From positions 1 through 64,000 of the forward strand of contig CAZSGE010000011.1 in NCBI GenBank assembly GCA_964606325.1: a DNA stretch of 64,000 bases, read 5' to 3'. The stretch comes from Berkiella sp964606325. Lineage in GTDB: Bacteria > Pseudomonadota > Gammaproteobacteria > Berkiellales > Berkiellaceae. Shown here one piece after another: positions 36,258 through 46,900 of the stretch. Below the pieces are notes generated by a model. It did no database searches. It was not told the origin of the DNA and saw only the letters and a list, made by a program, of their open reading frames with translations. A program made the translations under genes and the position numbers. Each line of letters opens with the position of its first letter. Positions within the stretch are counted from its first letter, which is position 1.

Positions 36258-37658
36258 TCATTTTATCACCTTCCAATGACCTCCTTTTCTTGCGCCTATC
36301 CGCTCTAGCCTACCTTCTTTTCTGAGCTTTGATATCTGCATTTCAACCGCACGTTCAGTAATACCAAGAATCTCCCCTAATTCAGGTATCGTCATTTTTG
36401 GGTTTTCTTCAAGTGAGTGTAATATCACCTCTTCGGTCTTTCCCGAAGTTTTTCCCGAACTTTTTCCCGAAGCTTCTGCCATTATCTTCGGTAAGGCGTC
36501 GATTTCAGTACGGTGTACTGTCGCTATGAACAGGCAGCCATCTCTATCATCCTTAAAATCAATCTTAGGCCATGCATCGAGGGCCCGTTTGATCCCTGAA
36601 CCTAATCCCTTATAAGGTAAAAGACCTTTGGCGATGAAAGAAACCAATATAGGATTACGGATATTTGAATTACCTGCCCTTATCTTTTCAACTGTTAAAT
36701 TATTGGGTAGGTGTCCCGGGCTAATAATTTCAATCCGATTATCGAAAATAAATAGGCGTATGGGTGCACTCACCAGGTAGTCGCGGTGAATCAAAGCATT
36801 AACTAGCAGCTCCTCTAAAGCGGCGGGCGGTATTTCAGGGGTGCCTGGTGAATTCACACCATGCCCCGCTTGGACTTTATGTAAATTTCTCAATACAAAG
36901 GCCATCGCTCCCTCGAATAACTTAGGCAAAGGTCCTTCAAAGTCTTCAGTATCAAAATATTCGCTAGCATGAATATTGTTACCGGGATAGCGTACAGCCT
37001 TTATGCAAAACTGTGGTTTAATACGTTCGGGGCGCTCACCAAACAACAACAACCCTGCTAAATTCAATTTTCCGTTATCCGCAGCAAGATTCATGTTCTG
37101 TAGTAGCTTTAATTCATCCTCAAGGGATGGCGGATAGTCTTGCTTATAAACGTCTCTCAAAAAATCCCTGAATCGCAGTTTATCAATTGCTTCAACGCCC
37201 ACTTTAACTGGGATTTCATCAGCATGAAATTGATCACTATTCTGGAAAACACGGCGTAACTCTTCTTTTGAATTCACTCTTCGCTTATCAGCACCACACT
37301 TCAACCAAATCACACCATTTTTATCAAAGTAAGGCTTATCAATTCCTTTGGGCACAGTTACTATAATAACAATGTTCCCATTTTCAAGGATTACATTTTC
37401 GGTTTGCACTGCAAGGGGGCTTCTTACTAAATGGCTTGCGGCATTGCTAATCAATTGGTTAATTCGTGAAACATCTTTGCGAGAAAGCCCTGGCATTGAT
37501 CCATCATCGGCTACACCAATGAATATTTCCCCACCTTCACAATTTGCAAAAGCCGCCATTTCAGAGGCTAACGAATCAGCATTGGTCACGTCAGATTTAA
37601 ATTGACGGGTACTATCCTCACCTAGGGAAACTTGAGAATGAAAGGCGTCTGTATTCAC
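36258..37658 (-). CDS. AlbA_2 (Schlafen-like) ATP-binding protein
   Basis: A 466-residue protein. Residues about 10-125 are an AlbA_2/Schlafen-like domain (EDSTRQFKSDVTNAD, MAAFANCEGGEIFIGVADDG). A HATPase_c_4 region follows, with LEELLVNALIHRDY and GLGSGIKRAL. The linker contains SGKSSGKTSGKT, and a C-terminal winged helix (IPELGEILGITERAVEMQISKLRKEGRLERIG) resembles a transcription regulator. AlbA_2 proteins occur as regulators and in phage-defence loci. The gene overlaps HerA upstream by 4 bp and is part of the operon. Confidence 0.88.
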   Translation of the reverse strand: MNTDAFHSQVSLGEDSTRQFKSDVTNADSLASEMAAFANCEGGEIFIGVADDGSMPGLSRKDVSRINQLISNAASHLVRSPLAVQTENVILENGNIVIIVTVPKGIDKPYFDKNGVIWLKCGADKRRVNSKEELRRVFQNSDQFHADEIPVKVGVEAIDKLRFRDFLRDVYKQDYPPSLEDELKLLQNMNLAADNGKLNLAGLLLFGERPERIKPQFCIKAVRYPGNNIHASEYFDTEDFEGPLPKLFEGAMAFVLRNLHKVQAGHGVNSPGTPEIPPAALEELLVNALIHRDYLVSAPIRLFIFDNRIEIISPGHLPNNLTVEKIRAGNSNIRNPILVSFIAKGLLPYKGLGSGIKRALDAWPKIDFKDDRDGCLFIATVHRTEIDALPKIMAEASGKSSGKTSGKTEEVILHSLEENPKMTIPELGEILGITERAVEMQISKLRKEGRLERIGARKGGHWKVIK

Positions 37659-39418
37659 TTAATTTTCTCCTCACCTATAACCCAATGCTGTTGAAATTTA
37701 GGGCCGTCAGATTCTGGCTGATATGTTGGTGGTTGAATTTGCACCGTCAACGGTATAGGAAAATCTGTGCCTATAATTGCTACTTCTCCAGGCTGAAGAT
37801 TTGGCAAAAATTTAGAAGTAGAATGATCAATTTCACTACATGCTCTCTCAACTATTTCACGATCTCTATCATTTGTTAGTCGATGAATAATTAATGTTCC
37901 AATCTGGCTCAATACACCTTCGGTTAGATCTCTAGGGCGCTGTGTTGCCAAGCAAATATTCAGTCCATACTTACGACCCTCGCGCGCAATGAGTTCAAAA
38001 GCATCTAGCTTCGCAACAGTATCTTCTGATCCAAGGTGTCTACCAAGAAAATTATGTGCCTCATCAATAAAAGTAACAACTGGGCGAGATTTAAATCTTC
38101 GTTCACGAGCACTATTTAACAATTTACGCCCAATTGCGTTAGCTACTATTTCTCGAGCTTTAAATTCATAACCTACTCCACTTAGACAAATTCTCAAAAG
38201 CCTTTTATCTCCATCTATGAAGTCATCAATCTGTTTAGTAATGGTTGATTCTTGCGTTTCACTGAAAACGCACTGAAAGGCAGAAGATGTTAACACGCCA
38301 TTTATTCTGCTAATCAAAGATAGACAATATGAAAACTCACTATCATTGGGATCTCCCCATTTAGATGTATCTTTTTGTCTATTTGTAAACCCATCAGGGA
38401 AAACGCACTCTTGCTCAATTTGCTTAGACAACAATGAAGCATCAAATTCTTGGCTAGGATTTTCTAATCTTTTTGATATATCTTCTTCTTTCTCAGCATT
38501 TAAAATTGAAGATTTCATTTGATTAATTTTTTTAATAAGCCCATCAACTGCTAAAGTGGGTTTCAATTTAGCGAGTCTCAAACTTCTAATCGCAGCTTTC
38601 AATTTTGGACCTTGAACTTTTCCAGCAGGTTCAAACAAAGCAATAAAATCTGATTCTTGGAAATTTGTTGGGGGTAGTGAACAATTTATTGAACCATCAG
38701 CAATTTCAACAGGCTCGCCAAGATGGCAATGCATAACATGAGGAATATTGATGCCCCGATACTCACCTGTAGCATCAATTAAGATTATTTTTGATTTATG
38801 TTTAAGGCATTCTTCAATAATACGTGCAGTCGTCCAACTTTTACCACCTCCAGTTGCTCCCAGAATTGCACAATGACGACCAAATAATTTTTCAGGAGTG
38901 ATACTAATTGTACTTTCATGAGCGACATTTACTGAACCAAGTGAAATTTGTATGCATTGCTTTTCTTCCGTTTGAGATTTATCCATCAAAGAAGGAATCA
39001 ATGAGATAAATTGATGTGGGGCTGAGTAAACCTTATCACCTAACCTCGGATATGCATCAACACCAGCAGATATTATCAATTGATCCATGGTGACAGTACC
39101 AAGTAACTGCACTTGAGCTATTGCGTCAAGATTTTCAAAGCCACTAGATTTTATATTGTGTCGTTCGCGTTCAGGTAATCTAACTTCTACTATTCTACCT
39201 AAAAGCAGATTTTGCTGAGCTTCAATCAATACAAATTCACCTACTTCACCTTTACCATAACGACCACCAGAGAAATATGAGGCTGTTGGTGAGTTCGCAT
39301 CATTTAAGTTAATTCGCACATGATGAGCAGCTACTGATGTCACTATCCCTAAACGTAATCCAGGTTGTAAAGTTCCTTTTTGGGTTAATTTTTCAAGTGC
39401 GTCTTTTAAAGATATCAT
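37655..39418 (-). CDS. HerA-family FtsK-like ATPase/helicase
   Basis: A 587-residue HerA-like translocase. The N-terminal HAS-barrel-like region (1-160) precedes the ATPase core with Walker A GATGGGKS (187-194), Walker B VVTFIDEAH (447-455) and ATQRP (491-495). HerA forms hexameric rings that pump DNA. In anti-phage pairs it assembles with a SIR2 or DUF4297 partner. Here the SIR2 gene is directly upstream with a 4-bp overlap, as in the SIR2-HerA (Nezha-type) systems. Confidence 0.93.
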   Translation of the reverse strand: MISLKDALEKLTQKGTLQPGLRLGIVTSVAAHHVRINLNDANSPTASYFSGGRYGKGEVGEFVLIEAQQNLLLGRIVEVRLPERERHNIKSSGFENLDAIAQVQLLGTVTMDQLIISAGVDAYPRLGDKVYSAPHQFISLIPSLMDKSQTEEKQCIQISLGSVNVAHESTISITPEKLFGRHCAILGATGGGKSWTTARIIEECLKHKSKIILIDATGEYRGINIPHVMHCHLGEPVEIADGSINCSLPPTNFQESDFIALFEPAGKVQGPKLKAAIRSLRLAKLKPTLAVDGLIKKINQMKSSILNAEKEEDISKRLENPSQEFDASLLSKQIEQECVFPDGFTNRQKDTSKWGDPNDSEFSYCLSLISRINGVLTSSAFQCVFSETQESTITKQIDDFIDGDKRLLRICLSGVGYEFKAREIVANAIGRKLLNSARERRFKSRPVVTFIDEAHNFLGRHLGSEDTVAKLDAFELIAREGRKYGLNICLATQRPRDLTEGVLSQIGTLIIHRLTNDRDREIVERACSEIDHSTSKFLPNLQPGEVAIIGTDFPIPLTVQIQPPTYQPESDGPKFQQHWVIGEEKIK

Positions 39419-40638
39419 GCGTTACTTCCCATTCGACGTATAGCCTTTTCAAGCTGTTGCGCTGGGGTAAGTGACTTCAGATCTGGAATCATGTTGGCAA
39501 ATTCGTTAAAAGAAGAATTAATAAGCCATACATCATCACCTTGACTTGATCTCTCAGAGAGCAATTTCCAATATTTTTTGCCTTCTGTTACCAACCTTTC
39601 CGCACTGGTACCAACAACAATTACTCTCATATTTGGATTTGATTCTATGGCTGATAATATCGGTTCTGAAAGATGATCATCATTAAATCCAAACCCCACA
39701 ACGATTAAGCAAGTATTGGGTGCGCGCAAGTTGGAAAGATATTGCGAGACAATCTCTAAATGTGGTTGGCGATAGGACTGTTTGTATTTCGCTGTTGCTG
39801 GATAAATTAAACAAGCTTCATTTGGATCAGGGTTATCTCTTTCCTCGATACTACCTGCTTCATTTTGAACCCAATTGACTGAACCGTGTATTTTTAGAAG
39901 ATGAAAAACTCCTTCGAGATAATTATCGTCTTCATCATTTAATTGCGAACGACGAACAATGTCATATCCAAAAAATCTAGGATCAAATCTTCGTGGTTGT
40001 CCAAAAGAAAAACCATCTATTGCGATCAACCCCTGTAAAGCTGCTGCTTTCTCAAAACATAGGTCATAATTCGTCGTGAAAATTTTCAATCGTGGATCAC
40101 GAACACGGCGCCTGGATAACCTATGTAAAAATGTTCGATGACTATCTAATTTCTCATTACTTAGAAAATTTGTGCATTTTTCAAGAATGACTTGTTTACA
40201 ATGATTTATAAAACCTTGAACTTCTTCAGACTGATTAAATTCAAGGTATGCTTCGCATCGTGACAAAAGTAATTCAATATTTCGACCATCTTTTGCTTCG
40301 TCATAAATTACAGTGGTAATTACCTTTTCAGCAAGTTCAGTTTTTTTTATATCCTCCTTGCCAGCTTCTCCATTTGAATTCATAGCATGATCCCAAAGAT
40401 CTGCCATCGAAGGTCCACCAGTTTCACCTAATGAAGTACCACTACCTGCCAATACAATTAAATTTGGCATCTGCAATGCGGATAGCAGCATCTCGTGCAT
40501 TTTATTCTTTGCTTCAATTGTTTTGCATTTTGCATCATCTTTCTTGCCATCTGACTCAAGTGAAAGCCATTCTGTACTTGAAGGTGCCAAAAATTTACGG
40601 TATCTCTTTATTACATCCTGTCCCTTGGATTTCATCAT
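39415..40638 (-). CDS. SIR2-family NADase-type defence protein
   Basis: A 407-residue SIR2-family protein. It has the NAD-binding GSGTSLG (65-71), TTNYD (188-192) with the catalytic-type Asn190, His251 in KIHGSVNW and VVGFGFNDDH later. No zinc CxxC pairs are seen, so it is not a classical deacetylase but the defence-type SIR2 that hydrolyses NAD+ during infection. It lies between hsdS (4-bp overlap) and herA (4-bp overlap), and with HerA probably forms one complex. This is the toxic effector candidate of the operon. Confidence 0.92.
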   Translation of the reverse strand: MMKSKGQDVIKRYRKFLAPSSTEWLSLESDGKKDDAKCKTIEAKNKMHEMLLSALQMPNLIVLAGSGTSLGETGGPSMADLWDHAMNSNGEAGKEDIKKTELAEKVITTVIYDEAKDGRNIELLLSRCEAYLEFNQSEEVQGFINHCKQVILEKCTNFLSNEKLDSHRTFLHRLSRRRVRDPRLKIFTTNYDLCFEKAAALQGLIAIDGFSFGQPRRFDPRFFGYDIVRRSQLNDEDDNYLEGVFHLLKIHGSVNWVQNEAGSIEERDNPDPNEACLIYPATAKYKQSYRQPHLEIVSQYLSNLRAPNTCLIVVGFGFNDDHLSEPILSAIESNPNMRVIVVGTSAERLVTEGKKYWKLLSERSSQGDDVWLINSSFNEFANMIPDLKSLTPAQQLEKAIRRMGSNA

Positions 40639-41978
40639 ATTTTCTCCATAATTTTTTCTTCAGATATCTGCAAATCACCAGAGATAAGTTTTGGGAGAAG
40701 AGTGTCACGAATTTTTGTCAATTCTCTAGTTTCATCAATATTGAACAAGATTCTATTAACGCTGTCTCGTAAATTTGATGACGCAAAATCTGCTAATGGT
40801 CTTGGTGGTAATACGATTCTATACTTTCCCATATCCTGCCAATTTGTTCTTGGCATTCTCGTTCCCGTCGAAGCACCAGTTACATATTCAATAAATTCGA
40901 CACTTGTTATATGCCCAAGAACTACTGAAAACCATTCATGATTTTTAGGAACCACAACCAATATATCAGTTGAACATACGCCATCCTTTGGAGCAATTCC
41001 AACTTTATGAAAGTATGGGCGTAATTTTCCGAATAATATTTCACCACGTTTAAATGAGTATTTTCCACTTTCTATATCCTCAGACCTTCCCCATGAAGAA
41101 AGAGAAATACACTTTTGTGGCATATCTTGTAACCCAATATATGGAATACCTACAGAAATATCTTTTGCTTTAACGCCGCGCCTTGGATTGTCCGCAATAT
41201 CACGAATATAGCCACATGACCACCCCTTTGGCACCCACCTCATTTCATCTGTTTTCACAAACTCAACTGGAAATAACTTTTGGATTTCTTTAGGCAAAGA
41301 TTTTCTCTTTTTACCTAGGGTTTTTCGTTGCTCTGCACGTCCTTTTAACTCATTTGGAATAGGTTTTCCCGCTGCCAACGCATTATCAATTACAGGGTCA
41401 AAATCGACAAACCAGCTTTTGAATAGGGATTGGGCCATTGCTTCAAGCGTTTCATTCATTTTGCAATTTAATTCAATTTTGTCGTCAATAGAGCCGAGAA
41501 TATAGGCAATAGCGCGTTGTTCGTTTATCTCAGGAATTGGCAGTTCAATTTTTCGCAATTCACTTTGCTTAATTCCAAGGACTGTGGTTCCTGTAGCTCT
41601 AGCAATCAATTGCCGTTGAACACAATTCGAAAGCATTAAATATTTCAAGAATCTATTATCCAGAAATCCTTCTTTACCACGCAAAGTAATTACTCTTTGT
41701 GCTAACGCAATCTTTCTACCATCTAATTGGGCAATTTCGCCTAAAGGGGCTTCCGTCGTTAGCAGAACATCTCCCTTTTTTGGCATTCCTCGTCTCATCC
41801 AAGCATCATAATCCTCTTCTGAAATGTATTCTCCAACTGGAAGAATTTTGCCATCCTTCACGATTTTTGCAGTAATTAAGGGTACGCCTGCAGAAATCTT
41901 TCGAGGCGTTTTTCCTCTATAATCAATAATAGCATCCATGCAATCTTCTAATTTAATTAAAGGCCATTTATTCCCCAT
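40635..41978 (-). CDS. hsdS: type I restriction enzyme, HsdS specificity subunit
   Basis: A 447-residue specificity subunit with two target recognition domains. TRD1 begins near residue 5 (WPLIKLEDCMDAIIDYRGKTPRK). The first conserved spacer helix is PEINEQRAIAYILGSIDDKIELN (about 148-171). TRD2 begins around MRWVPKGW (about 250), and the second helix follows PPRPLADFAS. Two TRDs predict a split recognition site whose sequence cannot be inferred. Its start overlaps the hsdM end by 11 bp. Confidence 0.93.
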   Translation of the reverse strand: MGNKWPLIKLEDCMDAIIDYRGKTPRKISAGVPLITAKIVKDGKILPVGEYISEEDYDAWMRRGMPKKGDVLLTTEAPLGEIAQLDGRKIALAQRVITLRGKEGFLDNRFLKYLMLSNCVQRQLIARATGTTVLGIKQSELRKIELPIPEINEQRAIAYILGSIDDKIELNCKMNETLEAMAQSLFKSWFVDFDPVIDNALAAGKPIPNELKGRAEQRKTLGKKRKSLPKEIQKLFPVEFVKTDEMRWVPKGWSCGYIRDIADNPRRGVKAKDISVGIPYIGLQDMPQKCISLSSWGRSEDIESGKYSFKRGEILFGKLRPYFHKVGIAPKDGVCSTDILVVVPKNHEWFSVVLGHITSVEFIEYVTGASTGTRMPRTNWQDMGKYRIVLPPRPLADFASSNLRDSVNRILFNIDETRELTKIRDTLLPKLISGDLQISEEKIMEKI

Positions 41979-43608
41979 AACCCAGCACCTCTAAATTCTT
42001 GCGTATAATATGATCCAGCTCTAATGATTCACGCATCTGTTCATAAAGGCGGCCTGCAAGTTCAGTCATTTTTTCCTCAAATGAAACGCCATCATCTAAT
42101 ATATCTTCTGTGCCCACATAACGCCCTGGTGTAAGCACATAATGATGAGACCTAATTTCTTCAAGCATGACAGATTTGCAGAATCCTGGTTTGTCTTTAT
42201 ATTTTCCATCTTTTTTCTCACCTCGCCATGCATGATATGTTTCAGCAATTTCTGCAATGTCTTCATCTGTTAATTCTCTATGAACACGATCAACTAGCGT
42301 TCCCATGTTACGAGCATCAAGAAACAGTGTTTCACTTTTACGATTTCTAAAGCCAAGATTTTTATCTTCTTTTTTTGACCGAGTTAGGAACCATAAGCAA
42401 ACAGGAATTTGCGTGGTGTAAAAAAGCTGCCCTGGTAATGCAATCATACAATCAACAAGATCGGCTTCAATAATCGATTTACGAATTTCACCTTCATTTG
42501 ACATATTTGTTGACATTGAGCCATTTGCCATGACAAAACCAGCAATACCATTAGGCGTTAAATGATGAATAAAATGTTGAATCCATGCATAGTTAGAATT
42601 GCCACCATCGACGGAAATAGAAGTACCATCTTCCTGTTTACGAGTGTTACCTGGTGGTGGTAACCCGTATTTCCATCGCACATCATTTTTAACTTTGGAA
42701 AATCCCCAGTCTTCATCGTTAAAGGGAGGATTAGCGAGAATATAGTCAGCCTTTAAGTCTTTATGCGCATCTTGCAGAAACGAGCCTTTTTCATTCCACT
42801 TAATATCAGCATCAATACCACGAATAGCCATATTCATAATAGCTAACCGCCAAGTGGTGTAATTCATTTCCTGGCCGTAGATAGCAATTTTTCTTCTTGC
42901 TTTAGAACCATTACCGTTACCATTTGCATGCGCTTCGACAAAGCGGAGAGCTTGTACGAACATACCACCCGAACCACAGCAGGGATCGAAAACTCGGCCT
43001 TTAAAAGGTTCCATCATTTCAACAAGTAATTTAACAATGCATTGTGGGGTATAAAACTCGCCCCCATTTTTGCCTTCCTTCTCAGCAAACCTTCCTAAGA
43101 AATACTCATACACCCGCCCTAAAATATCTTTCTTACGGCTCTCCTTGTCTCCAAGACCGATTGTGGCAATCAAATCAATTAATTCACCTAATCTTGTTTT
43201 ATCAAGTGCTGGTCGTGAATAGTCTTTTGGTAATACCCCTTTCAATGAAGGGTTTTCTTGTTCAATTTCCGACATCGCTTTATCAAGCAATTGGCCAATT
43301 TTTGGATCTTTAGCTTTGCTTTGCAAGAAGGCCCAACGGGCTTTTTGAGGTACCCAAAATACGTTTTCTGCTGAGTATTCGTCTCGATCTTCGGGATCGG
43401 CATGCTCTTCATCTTTCAAGACATTATATTTTTCAAGAAATGCATCAGAGATGTATTTTAAAAAAATAAGTCCCAACACAACATGCTTATATTCGGCAGC
43501 ATCCATGGTGCCACGTAGTTTATCAGCTGCTGCCCATAGCTTTTCTTCAAAACCAAGTCCATTCCCATTTTGCTTATGGTTATTATTTTTATCTTTGTTC
43601 TTTTTCAT
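41968..43608 (-). CDS. hsdM: type I restriction enzyme, HsdM methyltransferase
   Basis: A 546-residue N6-adenine methyltransferase. The N-terminal HsdM_N helical domain is followed by EFYTPQCIVKLLVEM, the SAM motif FDPCCGSGGMF (207-217) and the catalytic NPPF (293-296). The C-terminus ends in helices that contact HsdS. The first 17 residues are unusually Lys/Asn-rich. It methylates host DNA with HsdS. Its start overlaps the XRE gene by 4 bp. Confidence 0.95.
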   Translation of the reverse strand: MKKNKDKNNNHKQNGNGLGFEEKLWAAADKLRGTMDAAEYKHVVLGLIFLKYISDAFLEKYNVLKDEEHADPEDRDEYSAENVFWVPQKARWAFLQSKAKDPKIGQLLDKAMSEIEQENPSLKGVLPKDYSRPALDKTRLGELIDLIATIGLGDKESRKKDILGRVYEYFLGRFAEKEGKNGGEFYTPQCIVKLLVEMMEPFKGRVFDPCCGSGGMFVQALRFVEAHANGNGNGSKARRKIAIYGQEMNYTTWRLAIMNMAIRGIDADIKWNEKGSFLQDAHKDLKADYILANPPFNDEDWGFSKVKNDVRWKYGLPPPGNTRKQEDGTSISVDGGNSNYAWIQHFIHHLTPNGIAGFVMANGSMSTNMSNEGEIRKSIIEADLVDCMIALPGQLFYTTQIPVCLWFLTRSKKEDKNLGFRNRKSETLFLDARNMGTLVDRVHRELTDEDIAEIAETYHAWRGEKKDGKYKDKPGFCKSVMLEEIRSHHYVLTPGRYVGTEDILDDGVSFEEKMTELAGRLYEQMRESLELDHIIRKNLEVLGYGE

Positions 43609-43832
43609 TCTTCACCTCTGGGCAGTATTAGTTTCCCTTGCTCTATCATCTTGATGCAAAACATATCAAATTGGTTACGTGCCATCTTAAATGGCATTGT
43701 CTTACCATTCTCCCAACGATTGATTGTTGCAAAGCTAACGCTTAGTTCGCGTGCTATATCTTCTTGGCTTAAGCCAAGCTGTTTACGGACTTCTTTAATT
43801 AATTCAGAAAATTTACTATCTTTTGAGGTCAT
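43605..43832 (-). CDS. XRE-family HTH regulator
   Basis: A 75-residue protein starting at ATG 43832 with AAGGG about 7-12 bases upstream. An in-frame start at 43907 would add 25 unrelated residues. The HTH is clear: FSELIKEVRKQLGLSQEDIARELSVSFATINRWENGK. It probably controls the restriction operon, a common way to delay restriction until methylation is established. It follows the nuclease-helicase by about 90 bp and overlaps hsdM by 4 bp. Confidence 0.85.
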   Translation of the reverse strand: MTSKDSKFSELIKEVRKQLGLSQEDIARELSVSFATINRWENGKTMPFKMARNQFDMFCIKMIEQGKLILPRGEE

Positions 43833-43922
43833 AACCCGCCCTTTGGCTCTTGTTTTATGGGTAGATAATTGAGCAATAGAATATAGCAGGTGGTATAACA
43901 CCTGCAAGGTTGAGATTTGAGT

Positions 43923-46900
43923 TTAAGAATTAACGAGCGTAGAAAAGAAGCTTGCTTTCTTTAGTTGCAAAATGCTATTCACCTGACATTTATATAAATC
44001 CAGGTTCGATACGATTATTGCTAAAGCCTTAGCCCTTGATACCGCCACATTTAGCCGATTGATATCGAACACGAAATCTAGCCCTCTACTACTGTCATTC
44101 ACATCGCTCACCCCCATGGAGATAATCACCACGGGCGCTTCCTGGCCTTGGAATTTATCGATGGTGCCAATTCGGATCCCTTCAGGCAGCTGTTCCTTCA
44201 ACAAATTCACCTGCATATTGTAAGGTGCCACCACTAAAATATCATTTTCAGTCATTGGGAGAGTCTGGTGATGCTTATCTTGAAAAGTACCAGTCAGTAA
44301 TTCTTTAATAAGCTTTTTGATATGCTCCACTTCTTCCTGACTGCATTGCGTGTTGCCTTCATGGGCTAGAGGCAGCCAAATCACGCCATTCTGCTGATGA
44401 ATGGCTTCCGGCTTTGGAATAACGATGGCTTGGTTTTGAGTTGCAGCATCTGATACTAGCTTGCCTTCATAGACAACTTTTGAAAGTGGTTCGCACACGG
44501 CTGGATGCATGCGAAAGGTACGCTCAAGGAAAATGCCTAGCTCCTCTGGCACAACAGCATGATCACCTAAAAAGTATTGCAAACAGGATAAGCCCGCTTT
44601 ACCAGGATGCGCACCTTGTGTTGGCTGTTCAAGCTGCATTTGATCGCCCATTAGGATGATATTACGAGCTGCACTTGATACACCTACCAAATGCGCCAAA
44701 GAGACTTGGCTCGCTTCATCAATGAATAAATAATCTAATGGATTGCTCCAAGCTTCATCATCGCATAAGGCGTAAGCTGTCGCCCCCACAAGCTGAAAAA
44801 TGCTATAAGGCTGTTTCTTCGTAAAATCAAAAGATGTCCGATACGTAAAATTGGCATATTGCTCTTTGGGATATTTTTCTTGAAACTCTGCTTGATTATT
44901 TCCAAATCCTCCAACCTTCACAATATTTACTGGCTCCGTCAATAAGGGTTCCATGAGATTCATGATCGCCGCGTGACTATTGGACAATATGCCTACCCTT
45001 TTGCCTTCTGCCAGCAAAGCTTTAATCACATGCTCAGCTGTGTAGGTTTTTCCTGCACCAGGTGGCCCTTGAATGCAAAGACAAGTGTTATCCATGTTTT
45101 TAACTGCATCGATAATCGCGTTAATATATGTTTCATTTTCAGGATATAAAGAACGAGTAATCGGTAGTAAGCTTTGACTCCCCTGAAAGACAGGAGAAGA
45201 CTGAGATAAGATAGCTTCAAGTGGTCCAGCTACTTTGCTCTCATTAAAGTATTTTTCAGCGACATTACAAATTTTATATTCAAGCTTGGCTGTATCAATA
45301 AAAGGATCTTTACCTAAAATAGCAAATGCCTCTGGCAATTTATTTGCCTCAGATCCCCGCATCGTTAAAATCAGGATCGTTTTATCTTCTTTGGCTTCAA
45401 ACTTAAGCGCATCAACTTTTAGATCGTGTTCTAAGACCGTAGCGGCTTTAAACTTATCTTTTCTAATTGGCTGGGTATCATCAAAATCACACTCAACAAT
45501 CATTTTGCCATTTTCTTCATACCGATGAATGGCTTTAATATCTACAATCACACATTCATCATCAAACAGTTCGGCATGAGATTTTTCTAAACGGTCAAAA
45601 TATTCCCAAGCTTTGGCTTTACTTTCTCTTATAAAATATTCGATGAGATCCTTTAGAAGATGCGCCTTTGGATCATCATGCAATTGTGCTGCATCTTGAA
45701 AATGTTTCAATAATGCCTGTTGACGTGCTTGTAATGCCGCTTTTTTCTCAGAATATTTTTCTTGAGCCTCTGTACGCTCCTGTTCTTCAATATCAGCGTT
45801 GGGATCAACATATTGAATATGATATTCACTCGCTTGATTTCTTAACCAATCAACAAGCTCCAGTGTTGATTCGCAATCATCGATATTGTATTCTCGGATC
45901 TGCATTAACTCAGGCCAATTATTCCAATTGAAACTATCAGCACTAAGCCAAGAGGCATAACCTTTTTCATCTTGACACCACTTTTCTACACCACCTGATT
46001 CTCGCCATTTCTCATAAAAAACAATGGACTCATCACCCGAAGCAACAGCAGTTTCGCGTTTGCCGCGATATAGATGTTCAATATTTTTAAGAGAATAGCT
46101 TGGCTCGCCAATTAAAAGACCATTTTTAACGATTTTATACAAATCAACAAAAACATTATTTCTCAGCAGCTCATCCACTTTATCTGTTTTGGTATTGTAG
46201 CGGTTTGATATGCGGCGAATAGCAGATACTTCATAACTGGCATAGTGATAGATATGCATTTTGTTATCTTGTTGCCAACGCTCGTATACCCAATCAATGA
46301 ATAACTCGAAAGCGTGTTTTTCTTGTTCCTCAGTATGTGCCCACCAATCTTTATAAGCATGCTGCTTCCCTTTGGGTGCATCAGCATCGATATAACTTAC
46401 TGCCCATAAGTATTCTAACCCTCCATCAACTAAGGGATGCCCTTCTATATCAAAATAAACATCTAATCGTGATGCTGGCGGCAATGCTGATAAGCCCTTA
46501 CCATTATCGTGTTCAATAACTTCAAAATTGGGTATGTCTTTTCCTTTTGATTGCTTTTGGATCTTAGCTTGTGCTTTCAACTTGCTAAAAGTGCCTTCGC
46601 TCACTCCGCTTATATAAGACTTTTCAGTTTCAACAAGCGCACTTAGAGTATTAATCCCTGCCCTGTTTAATTTCTTAATTTGGCTTTTACGAATATTAGC
46701 CACTAGCGCTAAACTATCCATTTCATTCAACAGAGCTTTAGCATAAGTTTCCCAACGCCCAAAGTCAGTGCAAAATGCAGGATCGGGACATTGACTCACT
46801 GAAAAATTCCCTTGAAAGCTTAAAAAATCATCTTTCAAATAATGAAAATAGGCATAAAACTGCTGAATTCTAAAAGTTTCGACTTCTTGATTGCCCAAAA

